Assembly: GCA_017629215.1 (NCBI GenBank)
Contig: JAGBXP010000006.1
Span: forward strand, 16,071-80,070
Direction: 5' to 3'
Length of the DNA: 64,000 bases
Source: a bacterium
GTDB taxonomy: Bacteria > Cyanobacteriota > Vampirovibrionia > Gastranaerophilales > Gastranaerophilaceae
Of the stretch, positions 16,851 to 25,420 are shown one piece after another. A program made the position numbers and the translations under genes. Numbering within the stretch: the first letter of the stretch is position 1; the number at the start of each line of letters is the position of its first letter. The notes below the pieces were generated by a model. It was not told the origin of the DNA. It ran no database searches and saw only the letters and a list, made by a program, of their open reading frames with translations.

Positions 16851-16995
16851 AAACTTCACAATATCCTTCATTGTAACGATTTGTAAAGATAAGTTTTCAT
16901 GAGGCTCAAATCCACTTATAATGCCCTATATGATGTGATGTGATATGATGTGAGGAGTCTCTTTGCGTTAAAGTTTTCCAAAAAAATGCCGTATA
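16851..16995 (+). promoter_or_regulatory. Duplicated promoter module, copy 1 (upstream of the 78-residue gene)
   Basis: This 145-base stretch is near-identical over long blocks to 43635-43784. Shared blocks include AAACTTCACA, TTGTAACGATTTGTAAAGA, a block from AGTTTTCATGAGG to TATAATGCCC, a run of GATGT/GATAT pentamers, and the sigma-28 promoter at the end. A possible sigma-70 promoter (TTTTCA, 17 bases, TATAAT at 16917-16922) lies inside the conserved part. Neither copy encodes a convincing peptide. It probably integrates two promoters or a regulator site. Confidence 0.7.
16969..16995 (+). promoter_or_regulatory. Sigma-28 (FliA) promoter of the 78-residue gene
   Basis: A perfect TAAAGTTT (16969-16976), an exact 11-base spacer and GCCGTATA (6 of 8 against GCCGATAA) precede the gene at 17063. 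The likely transcript start near 17002 leaves a ~60-base leader. Confidence 0.7.
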
Positions 16996-17062
16996 TTAAA
17001 CATGTATAGAGTAGTAGCTGGAATAAGTTTTTCAGCACAAGCAAAGAAAGGAAAACAAAATT

Positions 17063-17299
17063 ATGAAATTTTTCGATTTAGAGCTTGGTGGATTAGGTAG
17101 TAGTCCAATGAGGGTTGTTACAAATAAAGGAAATGATGGGAATGGTAATTGTACTCAAGTTACATTTGGACGCAATTCTGATTTGAGCTGTAAGGATTGT
17201 CCAGCTGAGTTTGTAACTACTAATAAATATTTTATAAGACAACAAAATGGTAAATTAAAAAATGTAAATCCTGTAAATCCTGAGCAATTTATTCCATAA
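17063..17299 (+). CDS. Small unidentified protein under a sigma-28-type promoter
   Basis: The 78-residue product begins MKFFDLELGGLGSSPMRVVTNK and contains three Cys, with a CKDC pair and a preceding Cys in 'GNCTQV'; a disulfide or metal site is possible. There is no signal peptide or membrane helix. AAAGGAAAA precedes the ATG. The gene stands alone between a duplicated promoter module with a sigma-28 promoter and a repeat that contains a strong terminator. Expression with late flagellar genes is inferred; the function is unknown and no family is recognised. Confidence 0.65.
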   Translation: MKFFDLELGGLGSSPMRVVTNKGNDGNGNCTQVTFGRNSDLSCKDCPAEFVTTNKYFIRQQNGKLKNVNPVNPEQFIP

Positions 17300-17314
17300 T
17301 ATATTATTTGTAGT

Positions 17315-17430
17315 CCAGTAGGTTGGGTGAAACCCAACAAAATAGCTATGTTGGGAGAAAGCAAATAATAAACTTTGTCGGCTGGGATTTATCCCAGCCG
17401 ATTTTGATTTGAATTATGCTTTGTAGGCTA
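17315..17430 (+). repeat. Terminator-bearing intergenic repeat, copy 1
   Basis: This block starts with the small inverted repeat GGTTGGGTGAAACCCAAC and runs through an AATAATAAACTTTGTCGG block to a hairpin and GAATTATG. A close copy is at 57325-57430 and a degenerate one at 31150-31265, in each case just downstream of a gene. It therefore looks like a mobile or propagating 3'-end element. Confidence 0.6.
17379..17407 (+). terminator. Intrinsic terminator inside the repeat
   Basis: Perfect arms CGGCTGGGAT (17379-17388) and ATCCCAGCCG (17391-17400) are followed by ATTTTGATTT. It terminates the 78-residue gene transcript. Confidence 0.8.
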
Positions 17431-17592
17431 ATGAAGGTAATTTTTTCTTAGCTTCCATGATAAAAAAAAATAACCTAAACGAATTGTTAAAAAATACAAT
17501 AAGTTTTTCTATATTTTATGTTAAATGTATAAAGAACAAACCTAACTATTTAATTATTTAACCTACTAATTATTTAAAATAAGGAGATTAAA

Positions 17593-18924
17593 ATGACATT
17601 TAACGCATTAAAAGAAAAAGGACTACCATTAGAAAAACAACTTAGGAATTGGCATTTAATTGTAAGAGAACCTTATAATAAAAACGAGGTTGATTGTTAC
17701 TCTAGAACTCGTCAAATATTAATGAATGGTATTGAAATCGAAGCTTGGAATTTTAAACATGCATTTTCACGTTTTTGTCCTGATTTAGATGATTGTAAAT
17801 CAATTGCTATGATTCGTAAAATTGAAGATCAACAACAAACTACTATAAATTGGCTTGCACCAAAAGATCAATCTGTTTTAGAAACAACATTAGGTTATGA
17901 ACAAGTAGCTGTTGATTTGACAGCTTGGCTTGCTCAAAACGAACCAGATAAATATGTTAAGGAAACTTATGATTTTGGACTTTTAGAAGATTTTGATCAT
18001 TTATATAGATATGCTCAATGGGCTTATATGGAAGAAGGAATATGTCCTAATGAAATAGTACAAGGGCAAACTGATATTATAGTAGGGAGACCAACACAAC
18101 ATCATCATAATTGTAATGCTTTACGTTTGAGAAAGCATTATGATAAATCAACCACTGTGCCTCAAACAAAAATTAATTTGTTAACATTAGTATCTGCAGA
18201 ACAGCAAACTCATAACTATTATGCTGAACACGGATTTTGCTATGGAAACCATGTCCTAAGAGAAACTTATGCAGAAATTAAGGATGTTGAGGAAGAACAC
18301 GTAACAATGTATGAATCCTTAATTGATCCAACTGAGAGTATTTATGAAAAACTACTTTTACACGAATTTACAGAAGTATGTAATTATTATACTTGTGTTG
18401 AAGATGAAGTGGATAGTCGTCTCAAAAAGATTTGGGAATTTATGCTTGATGTTGAATTAGGTCATCTGCAAATTGCTTCAGAATTATTTAAAAAATACGA
18501 AAAACGTGATCCTGAAGAAGTTATTGGTGAAGATATTATTATTCCTTGTAGATTTTTATCTCAAAAAGAATATGTTACCAAGATTTTAACCTCACAAATA
18601 AATAAACGCTTAGGTGTGGATAAAAATTATATGAATATTGATGAATTACCGAGTGATTGGGTAAGTTATGATATTCAAAGAAAAATTAATGAATTAGGCT
18701 CTCCAACGGAAGCTACTATTTCAATTGTTTCAGAGCATTTGGGTAGAGATATTGTAAAAGCTGATAAAAAATTAAAAGATAAAGAAGTGGAGCTTCTTAA
18801 AAAAGGACTTCAAAAAGAAGCTTTAGCACCTGATACTGTAATGCCAGAAAGCTTACAAAAGATGATTGATGAATATGACGAAAGTCAAACTATTAAAGAA
18901 AAATTAGAAGATGAAATATATTAA
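17593..18924 (+). CDS. Large ferritin-like (di-iron four-helix bundle) protein
   Basis: The 443-residue protein contains, in its middle (residues ~190-310), a four-helix arrangement with metal-ligand spacing typical of ferritin-like proteins. Helix 1 has 'LVSAEQQTHNYY', helix 2 has 'VEEEHVTMYESL' (ExxH), helix 3 has 'HEFTEVCNYYTCVEDE' and helix 4 has 'DVELGHLQIASELF' (ExxH). The N-terminal ~180 residues include a His-rich segment (TQHHHNC) and several Cys but no recognised domain; the C-terminal ~100 residues are helical. Oxidative-stress or iron handling is inferred from the fold only. AAGGAG precedes the ATG and a terminator follows immediately, so it is monocistronic. Confidence 0.7.
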   Translation: MTFNALKEKGLPLEKQLRNWHLIVREPYNKNEVDCYSRTRQILMNGIEIEAWNFKHAFSRFCPDLDDCKSIAMIRKIEDQQQTTINWLAPKDQSVLETTLGYEQVAVDLTAWLAQNEPDKYVKETYDFGLLEDFDHLYRYAQWAYMEEGICPNEIVQGQTDIIVGRPTQHHHNCNALRLRKHYDKSTTVPQTKINLLTLVSAEQQTHNYYAEHGFCYGNHVLRETYAEIKDVEEEHVTMYESLIDPTESIYEKLLLHEFTEVCNYYTCVEDEVDSRLKKIWEFMLDVELGHLQIASELFKKYEKRDPEEVIGEDIIIPCRFLSQKEYVTKILTSQINKRLGVDKNYMNIDELPSDWVSYDIQRKINELGSPTEATISIVSEHLGRDIVKADKKLKDKEVELLKKGLQKEALAPDTVMPESLQKMIDEYDESQTIKEKLEDEIY

Positions 18925-18946
18925 AGGTGGCATTTGCCACCTTTTT
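18923..18946 (+). terminator. Intrinsic terminator overlapping the stop of the ferritin-like gene
   Basis: Arms AAAGGTGGC (18923-18931) and GCCACCTTT (18936-18944) are followed by TTCG. The left arm begins within the stop codon. Confidence 0.8.
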
Positions 18947-19020
18947 CGTTAGCAAAAACTTACTTCTTGAATGAAAAAACTATTTGTTTTATGCTGTAAA
19001 AAAAGGATGGGAGATATAAA

Positions 19021-20304
19021 ATGGCTAAATCAATAATACTTGCAGCAGGTAAAGGTACAAGAATGAAATCAGAAACCTCTAAAGTTTTACATAAAATTTT
19101 TGATAAAACTCTTGTTGGATATGTTATAGAAGCTGTTAATAAAACAGGTATTGTTGATGAAAATTTTGTAATCGTTGGACATCAAGCTGAAAGTGTTGAA
19201 AAACATATAAAAGAAAATTATACTAACTCAAAAACTGTACTTCAATCGCCTCAGTTAGGAACAGGACACGCTGTTAGTATGGTCTTACCATATTTAGATA
19301 ACTATTCAGGAGATATAATAATACTTTGTGGTGATACTCCACTAATTACAGAAAAAACTTTGAAAAGTTTTATTGATTCCCACAAAGCTAATAATTCGGA
19401 TTTAACAGTAATGAGTGCAATCTTTGATAATCCTACAAACTATGGCAGAATTATACGAAACGCAGATGGTAGTATAAATTCTATTGTAGAAGAAAAAGAC
19501 GCTAATATTGAGCAAAAAGCTATAAAAGAAGTTAATGCTGGTATATATTGTCTTAATTGGGAAAAAATTAAGCCTGTATTTAAGGAATTAAAAACCAATA
19601 ATGCACAGGGTGAGTATTATTTAACAGATATTATTAAATGGGCAAAAGAACAATCTCTTAAAGTTGATGCGTATGTGCTTAAAAACAATGATGAGATTTT
19701 TGGGATTAATTCAAAAGCGCATCTTGCAGAAGCATCAAAAATTTTAAATCAAAGAACAATACAAAAACATTTAGATAATGGAGTTACTATAATAGATCCT
19801 AACTCTACTTGGATTTCACCAGAAACAGAAATTGAAGCAGATACTATTATTTATCCATCGTGTTATATAACTGGTAAAAATATAATTGGCAAAAACTGTA
19901 AAATAGGACCTTTTGCTCATCTTAGAGGAGATGTAATATTAGAAGATAATGTAAAGATAGGAAACTTTGTTGAAGTAAAGAAAACAACAATAAAATCCAA
20001 CACAAACGCTTGTCATTTATCTTATCTTGGAGATAGCGAAATTGGTTCAAATGTAAATATTGGAGCTGGAACTATTACCGCAAATTATAATCCATTAACA
20101 AAAATTAAAAATAAAACTATAATTGAAAACGAAGTTAAAATTGGCTCGAATTCAGTATTGGTTGCACCAGTTGAAATAAAAGAAGGTGCTAATGTTGCTG
20201 CATTAAGCGTTATTACTAAAAACATTCCATCTTGGTCTTTAGCTATTACACGTGCACCATTAAGGATTTTGGAAGAATGGGTAACCAAAATAATGAAATC
20301 TTAA
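19021..20304 (+). CDS. glmU: Bifunctional UDP-GlcNAc pyrophosphorylase / glucosamine-1-phosphate acetyltransferase GlmU
   Basis: GlmU makes UDP-GlcNAc, the precursor of peptidoglycan and lipid A. The N-terminal nucleotidyltransferase domain carries 'IILAAGKGTRMKSETSKVLH' and 'LQSPQLGTGHAV', with 'LCGDTPLI' as metal/UTP site. The C-terminal left-handed beta helix (residues ~245-427) includes the acetyltransferase site 'HLSYLGDSEIGSNVNIGAGTITANYN'. At 427 residues it is slightly shorter than the ~456 of E. coli, lacking part of the C-terminal tail. GGATGGGAG precedes the ATG. It appears to be transcribed alone or with gpmI 135 bases downstream. Confidence 0.97.
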   Translation: MAKSIILAAGKGTRMKSETSKVLHKIFDKTLVGYVIEAVNKTGIVDENFVIVGHQAESVEKHIKENYTNSKTVLQSPQLGTGHAVSMVLPYLDNYSGDIIILCGDTPLITEKTLKSFIDSHKANNSDLTVMSAIFDNPTNYGRIIRNADGSINSIVEEKDANIEQKAIKEVNAGIYCLNWEKIKPVFKELKTNNAQGEYYLTDIIKWAKEQSLKVDAYVLKNNDEIFGINSKAHLAEASKILNQRTIQKHLDNGVTIIDPNSTWISPETEIEADTIIYPSCYITGKNIIGKNCKIGPFAHLRGDVILEDNVKIGNFVEVKKTTIKSNTNACHLSYLGDSEIGSNVNIGAGTITANYNPLTKIKNKTIIENEVKIGSNSVLVAPVEIKEGANVAALSVITKNIPSWSLAITRAPLRILEEWVTKIMKS

Positions 20305-20439
20305 TTGTTTCTTGTGTAATGATATAATAAAAAAAATATAATTTAACGACAAATCTTTTAAGCCTCTTTACAAGTCTTTGTTTTGGATATAAGATTATAT
20401 GGTTGATGTGTTTATATTAAATTAAGTGAGTAAGAGTAT

Positions 20440-22089
20440 ATGAGAATTTGTCCGATTAATCAAGCTAATGTGCATGTCGCAACTAAGCAGACTAAACAGA
20501 ACAATAAAGGTCATTTAAGTTTTAAAGCATTGCCAAGGCATTATGATAAATCCTTGCTTATTATATTAGATGGGTTTGGAATAAAATCAGGAGGAAATTT
20601 TAATCCTTTTCTAAAATCAAGAATGCCTTTTTTTCATACTTTGCAATTAAACTCTTGGGGAGATACTTTATATAGAACAATACAAGCGTCAGGAATACAT
20701 GTTGGATTGCCAAAAGGATTAGCTGGTAGCTCTGAGGTTGGGCATAATAATTTAGGTGCAGGAAGGTTAATTCCACAAGATTTAATGGCAATAGATAATT
20801 CTATAGATGATGGTACTTTTTTTAAGAATAAAGAGTTTTTAAATGCAATAAATCATGCAAAAAATAAAGGATCTACATTACATTTAATGACATTATTAAG
20901 TGATGGATATGTACATTCTTCAACAAGGCATTTGCATGAACTTATTAAAATGGCAAAAGCAAATGAAGTGCAAAATCTTAAAGTACACGCATTTTTAGAT
21001 GGTAGAGATGTTCCAGAAGGCTCTTCAAAAGACTATATAAATGCTACAAATAAAATTTTAAGCGAAAACGGCTATGATAATATTGCTTCTTTAATTGGGA
21101 TGAAATATCCAATGGATAGAGCAAGAGATTGGGGAAAAACAGAAAAAGCTTATAATTTGTTAGTTAATGGAAAATCCGATTATTCTGTAGAAAAATTTGA
21201 AAATCTATGGGAAAAACTACACGAGGAAGAAAAAATAAAAGAAAAAGATTTTCCTGCAATAATATTAGATAAATTTGCACCAATAAAAAATAGCGACTCT
21301 GTAATTTTTACAAATTACAGAAATGATAGGACTAGACAGCTAGCAGATGTATTAACACAAGCTACTAGCACAGCTCCGTTTCTTGAAAATGCAGATCGAC
21401 TACAAGATTTATATTTTGTTTGTATGACTGAGTATGATCCTTCATTCCATCTCCCAGTTGCGTTTCCTGTACAAATACATTCTAATACACTCACTCAGGT
21501 GCTGAATGACCAAAATTGTAGACCTTTTATTGCTGCAGAAACAGAAAAACAAGCGCACATGACCTTCTTTTTAGATGGAAAAAAACATATACGTTATTCA
21601 AATACAAGTTATTTCTTCCCTGCATCCGATCACGAAGCTTTAACTCCAGAGATGCAAGGAAAAACTATTAAGGATTTGATTTCACTTTGGATGAATAATA
21701 AAAAATCAAAGGCTATGTTAGTAAATTTTGCTAACGCTGATATGATTGGACATGAACAAGATTTCAAAAAAGGCATAAAAACCTTAGATTACATAGATAA
21801 TATTCTTCAAAATATTGTTGAGTCTGCAAGAAAAAGAAATATCGCAACTATTATAACTGCTGATCATGGAAATATTGAAGACTTCTCTCATGGTGGACAT
21901 ACAAGTAATCCTGTGCCTTTCGTAGCAGTATTGCCAAAATGTGAAAAACATATTGAATCAAATCATCTGTTTTTAGATGATGATCCAGAGGCAGCGATTA
22001 GCAGAGTTGCACCAAGTTTTATTGACACAATACGAGATATTAAAAAACCTAATATTATGTATGATAGCTTATTTAAGATGAAAAAATAA
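20440..22089 (+). CDS. gpmI: 2,3-bisphosphoglycerate-independent phosphoglycerate mutase with an N-terminal extension
   Basis: The enzyme interconverts 3- and 2-phosphoglycerate in glycolysis. The catalytic alkaline-phosphatase-like domain begins near residue 38 with 'LLIILDGFGIK'; the catalytic Ser lies in 'GSSEVGHNNLGAGR', and 'FLDGRDV', 'NYRNDRTRQL', 'NADMIGHE' and 'ITADHGNIE' supply metal ligands. The first ~37 residues (MRICPINQANV... GHLSFKALPRH) are not part of the enzyme and share a pattern with N-termini of four other proteins here. The next gene follows after 9 bases, so the two form an operon. Confidence 0.94.
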   Translation: MRICPINQANVHVATKQTKQNNKGHLSFKALPRHYDKSLLIILDGFGIKSGGNFNPFLKSRMPFFHTLQLNSWGDTLYRTIQASGIHVGLPKGLAGSSEVGHNNLGAGRLIPQDLMAIDNSIDDGTFFKNKEFLNAINHAKNKGSTLHLMTLLSDGYVHSSTRHLHELIKMAKANEVQNLKVHAFLDGRDVPEGSSKDYINATNKILSENGYDNIASLIGMKYPMDRARDWGKTEKAYNLLVNGKSDYSVEKFENLWEKLHEEEKIKEKDFPAIILDKFAPIKNSDSVIFTNYRNDRTRQLADVLTQATSTAPFLENADRLQDLYFVCMTEYDPSFHLPVAFPVQIHSNTLTQVLNDQNCRPFIAAETEKQAHMTFFLDGKKHIRYSNTSYFFPASDHEALTPEMQGKTIKDLISLWMNNKKSKAMLVNFANADMIGHEQDFKKGIKTLDYIDNILQNIVESARKRNIATIITADHGNIEDFSHGGHTSNPVPFVAVLPKCEKHIESNHLFLDDDPEAAISRVAPSFIDTIRDIKKPNIMYDSLFKMKK

Positions 22090-22098
22090 GGAGAAAAT

Positions 22099-23586
22099 AT
22101 GAAAATAGTACCTCTTTCCAATCACTATAATGCTAGTTATTTAACAAAAAAAAGAAATCTTTTTGCAAATGATAATGAGAAAGAGCAATCAACATTAGGT
22201 TTAGATAAGCTTATGAATTATAATATTTCTCAAATAAATTTTCAAAGCAATACAATAAAATTAATTAAGGATATAAATCAAACAAGGTTATACTCAGATT
22301 TTATAAATAGCAAGAAAAGTCTTTTCCAATTTATAAAAACATCAAGTGTTAACCCAGCATTAATTTATGAATTTTTATTTGGAATTACAAAAAACGAAAA
22401 TCTTGCTAAAGATTTTATTACAGAAATTAATGCAGAGCCAAGAAAAGCCGATGAGTATACAAATATATTATTAAATAAGATTGGTTCTGTTGAAAATTTT
22501 AAAACTTGGTATTATCATCAAGACGGATATCAAAGAGCTTATGAAAGGTATTTCAAAAAAGAAATTTTTGAAAATAATGATGTAAGCGTAGGTGATATGG
22601 CCAAGATTTCACCTAATATAATGATTGAAGCTTTGAAACTCAAGAGTTTAAGGACAACAGGCACACAAGATTTTATAATTGGAGAAGTGCCAAATGATAT
22701 TGGTTCAATTCAAGATTTTAGAAATTTGACTGAGAAAGTAAGAAAATCTAGTTTAGTAAAAGAATTTATAAAGTTTAGAAACTTTATGGAAGATTTAGAC
22801 GCGTTTGCAGAAAAATATCCTGAGGCTAAGAAAAATGCTGTTAATCCAGCAAGATTTGCTAAGGATTTTCTAAAAACAAACATTACAGCTTATCGTAATG
22901 CCGTAAGTAAAGAAGAAAAATTAAAATTAGAACAAAAAATCCCATTCTTAAAATATATGAAAGAAACTACTGTTCAAGTAGGAGATAAAAAATATAAATA
23001 TAATCCGATTTTACGTCCATATTCAACCAAGCTTTTGTTTGCGCTAGAACCAGAAGGCACAACAAATAAGTATTTTGTAACAATGGAGATGTTTAATGAT
23101 TTAAAAAAGACCTGTAAAAATGTTGTTGATAAAGAAAATTCAGCAATGCGTCCTGACTCTCCATATCTAAATGCTATATACGATTATTATTTAAAACAAA
23201 ATGGATGTGAAAACGTACCTGATATGAAGTTTTACGATTATGCTTCAAATGCTGTTGTTTATCCATTTATAAAAGGTACATCAATTAAACCTGAAGGTAG
23301 GACTGATAATTTAGGAGTAATCTTTGAAAATACAGCTTTAAAAAATGAGCTAAAGCCTTTAGCTGAATTAAATGTTTTTGTAACTGATTGTTTTTATGAA
23401 AATTTTATGCTTGATTCTACAACGGGCAAAACTTTAATGGTTGATAATGGTCATGCTAAATATTCTAATGCTTTAAAACCAGGAGTAAAATTTATACACA
23501 TGAATTTTGCTGATTTATATGGCAGAGATTTTGTCTCTCTTGATGCGAGTATAAATAGAGCTAATCAAATAAATCAAACACATTAA
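22099..23586 (+). CDS. Unidentified protein with a possible kinase-like C-terminal domain
   Basis: The 495-residue protein starts 9 bases after gpmI with AAGGAG and is co-transcribed with it. Its N-terminus (MKIVPLSNHYN..., INFQS at residues 46-50) resembles the N-terminal pattern of gpmI. The C-terminal ~150 residues contain 'FVTDCFYENFMLDSTTGK' and 'TLMVDNGHAKY', which could be the catalytic loop (D-x4-N) and metal-binding D of a protein-kinase-like or aminoglycoside-phosphotransferase-like fold. This reading is tentative, because no glycine-rich loop is clear. There is no signal peptide or membrane helix. It might act on a partner linked with glycolysis, but that is inference. Confidence 0.6.
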   Translation: MKIVPLSNHYNASYLTKKRNLFANDNEKEQSTLGLDKLMNYNISQINFQSNTIKLIKDINQTRLYSDFINSKKSLFQFIKTSSVNPALIYEFLFGITKNENLAKDFITEINAEPRKADEYTNILLNKIGSVENFKTWYYHQDGYQRAYERYFKKEIFENNDVSVGDMAKISPNIMIEALKLKSLRTTGTQDFIIGEVPNDIGSIQDFRNLTEKVRKSSLVKEFIKFRNFMEDLDAFAEKYPEAKKNAVNPARFAKDFLKTNITAYRNAVSKEEKLKLEQKIPFLKYMKETTVQVGDKKYKYNPILRPYSTKLLFALEPEGTTNKYFVTMEMFNDLKKTCKNVVDKENSAMRPDSPYLNAIYDYYLKQNGCENVPDMKFYDYASNAVVYPFIKGTSIKPEGRTDNLGVIFENTALKNELKPLAELNVFVTDCFYENFMLDSTTGKTLMVDNGHAKYSNALKPGVKFIHMNFADLYGRDFVSLDASINRANQINQTH

Positions 23587-24495
23587 TTAAGCGTGAGGAT
23601 GTGAAGTGTCGTATACTGTTTGTAAATGCTTCATTGAAATATGCGTATAAATTTGTGTATTTGAAATCCCAGCGTGTCCAAGAAGTTCTTGTACAACTCT
23701 TAAATCAGCACCATTTTCGATTAAATGGGTCGCAAAGCTATGTCTAAAAACATGGGGAGTTACTTTCTTGGGTAATTCAATTTTTTCTACAACTGCATTA
23801 ATCGCATTTCTTATTGTTTTATTTTGTAGTCTATACCCAGTATTGTTTATAAATAAGGGGCTGTTTTCGTTTATTTCTTCTATATTATAACCTGGAGCAA
23901 GGAGATTTCTTGCAGTATTTATATATTGAACAAGATATTGTTTCGCTCTACTTGAAATAAGAACTATTCTTTCTTTTGCACCTTTCCCAAAAACTCTTAT
24001 TTCATTGTCCTCAAGATTTAGGTCTCCAAAATTAAGGTTGCTTAATTCTGAAACACGCATGCCAGTCGCCCATAGTAATTCTAAAATAACACGATTTCTA
24101 AAGCCAGCTGGAGTATCGATGCTAATATTATTTAATATTTTTTCAATCTCATTAACTGTTAAGAATTTGGGCAAAGATTTTGGCTTTTTAGGTGCAGAAA
24201 GAGAAATTGCAGGATTTGAATCTATAAATCTTTCTCTGAATAAATATTTATAAAAAGTTCTAATAGAAGCTATTTTTCTAGCAATTGTAGCTTTTTTATA
24301 ATCAAATTTTTGTATAAAATGTATGTATTCACGAAGTTTATTAAAATCAACATCAACACAACTAATTCCATTTAGCCAAAGAATATAGCTTATAACATCA
24401 GAACAATAAGCGTTTAATGTATGTTCAGAAAAATTTTTCTCTACGCTTAAGTATGATTTAAAATCTTCAACAAAAATTTTTTCTCTTGTGTTCAA
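23587..24495 (-). CDS. Site-specific tyrosine recombinase XerC/XerD
   Basis: Xer recombinases resolve chromosome dimers at dif. The 302-residue protein has the N-terminal core-binding domain ('DFKSYLSVEKNFSEHTLNAYCSDVISYILWL') and a C-terminal catalytic domain with all active residues: Arg in 'WATGMRVSELSNL', Lys in 'FGKGAKERIVL', HxxR in 'HVFRHSFATHLIENGADLRVVQELLGHA' with the second His in 'GHA', and Tyr in 'TQIYTH'. Length fits XerC/D. The start is TTG; no better start precedes the conserved N-terminal helix. It stands alone on the minus strand, divergent from the 24585 gene. XerC and XerD cannot be told apart here. Confidence 0.92.
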   Translation of the reverse strand: MNTREKIFVEDFKSYLSVEKNFSEHTLNAYCSDVISYILWLNGISCVDVDFNKLREYIHFIQKFDYKKATIARKIASIRTFYKYLFRERFIDSNPAISLSAPKKPKSLPKFLTVNEIEKILNNISIDTPAGFRNRVILELLWATGMRVSELSNLNFGDLNLEDNEIRVFGKGAKERIVLISSRAKQYLVQYINTARNLLAPGYNIEEINENSPLFINNTGYRLQNKTIRNAINAVVEKIELPKKVTPHVFRHSFATHLIENGADLRVVQELLGHAGISNTQIYTHISMKHLQTVYDTSHPHA

Positions 24496-24506
24496 AATTA
24501 ACTTTC

Positions 24507-24538
24507 TTAATCACTCAATCACTTATTCACTTAATCAC
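24507..24538. repeat. Four tandem 8-base repeats between divergent genes
   Basis: Four near-identical 8-mers (TTAATCAC, TCAATCAC, TTATTCAC, TTAATCAC) lie directly upstream of xer on the minus strand. They could be regulator half-sites or simple slippage DNA. Confidence 0.5.
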
Positions 24539-24584
24539 TTTTTTATTATACAATATTTTATAGCAAGATAGAAGTAATTGAAGT

Positions 24585-24833
24585 ATGAATATTTTTAAAA
24601 CCTTTGAAACTTTTTTAAAAGAACCATTAAGCATACTAAAAGATAATATCATTCAAATAGTTAGTATCCAAACTGGAAATATATTTGAAAATAAACCTTC
24701 TTGTGATGTTACAATAATGAAAGATAAAACTCAGATAACAGTTGTAAACAATGAAAAGCTTTATAAGTTTTTATCATTAGTAAATCACAAAACAAAAAAC
24801 AAAGATACAAAGGAAAGCCAAGAAGTTTATTAA
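24585..24833 (+). CDS. Small unidentified protein upstream of engB
   Basis: The 82-residue protein (MNIFKTFETFLKEPLSILKDN...) looks soluble, with a mixed strand-helix pattern ('CDVTIMKDKTQITVVNNEKLYKFL') and a charged C-terminus. It ends one base before the engB start codon (TAAaATG), so the two are translated together. No family is recognised. A weak ribosome site (GAAGT) precedes the ATG. Confidence 0.6.
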   Translation: MNIFKTFETFLKEPLSILKDNIIQIVSIQTGNIFENKPSCDVTIMKDKTQITVVNNEKLYKFLSLVNHKTKNKDTKESQEVY

Positions 24834-24834
24834 A

Positions 24835-25410
24835 ATGAAACAATTACAAGCAAAATTTATAATTAGTGCAGAAAAATTATCACAATGTCCAGATTTTCTA
24901 TTTCCAGAATTTCCGTTACTTGGTCGTTCAAATGTTGGTAAATCTTCTTTTATTAATGCCTTAGCAAATAATAAAAAGATTGCTAAAACATCTAATACAC
25001 CAGGGAAAACACGTTTGATTAATTTTTTTAATTTTTCAGATTTATTTATGGTTGCAGATCTTCCTGGATATGGCTATGCAAAAGTATCTAAAGAAGCACA
25101 AGCTAAGTGGCAAAAATATTTAGAAGAATATCTTTTAAATCGTAAACAAATAAAATCATTAATACAATTTATTGATGCACGACATGAAATTCAAAAAAAT
25201 GATTTCCAAATGAGAAAATGGGTAGAGGCTTATGATTTACCAATTTTTACTATTGTAACAAAGGTTGATTGTATACAACGTAGTAAAATCCAAAGTGTAA
25301 TAGCAAGTGTAAAAAAAGAATTTGGAGGAGAAGTTTTACCTTTTTCATCAGAGGATAGGTATTATTGTGAAAATACAATTAAATACTTGATAGATTTAAC
25401 TAATAAATAG
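24835..25410 (+). CDS. ysxC: Ribosome biogenesis GTPase EngB/YsxC (YihA)
   Basis: This essential small GTPase helps assemble the large ribosomal subunit. All G motifs are visible in its 191 residues: G1 'GRSNVGKSSF', G2 around 'TSNTPGKTRLINFF', G3 'DLPGYG', G4 'TKVD' and G5 'FSSE'. The length and the DLPGYGYAKV signature are typical. It follows the 82-residue gene by one base and precedes two WYL-type regulators by 10 bases, so it may be part of a 24585-27971 transcript ending with coaX. Confidence 0.96.
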   Translation: MKQLQAKFIISAEKLSQCPDFLFPEFPLLGRSNVGKSSFINALANNKKIAKTSNTPGKTRLINFFNFSDLFMVADLPGYGYAKVSKEAQAKWQKYLEEYLLNRKQIKSLIQFIDARHEIQKNDFQMRKWVEAYDLPIFTIVTKVDCIQRSKIQSVIASVKKEFGGEVLPFSSEDRYYCENTIKYLIDLTNK

Positions 25411-25420
25411 GGAGAGTCAA

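Noticed and set aside
16899..16943. Conserved 14-codon ORF (MRLKS..NALYD..) in both copies of the duplicated promoter module
   Set aside because: The three base differences between the copies inside the ORF all change the amino acid, there is no ribosome site, and a TATAAT lies within it; non-coding conservation explains it better.
24507..24538. CRISPR-like array
   Set aside because: Four contiguous 8-base units without spacers are a simple tandem repeat; no cas genes are present. No CRISPR array was seen anywhere in the window.
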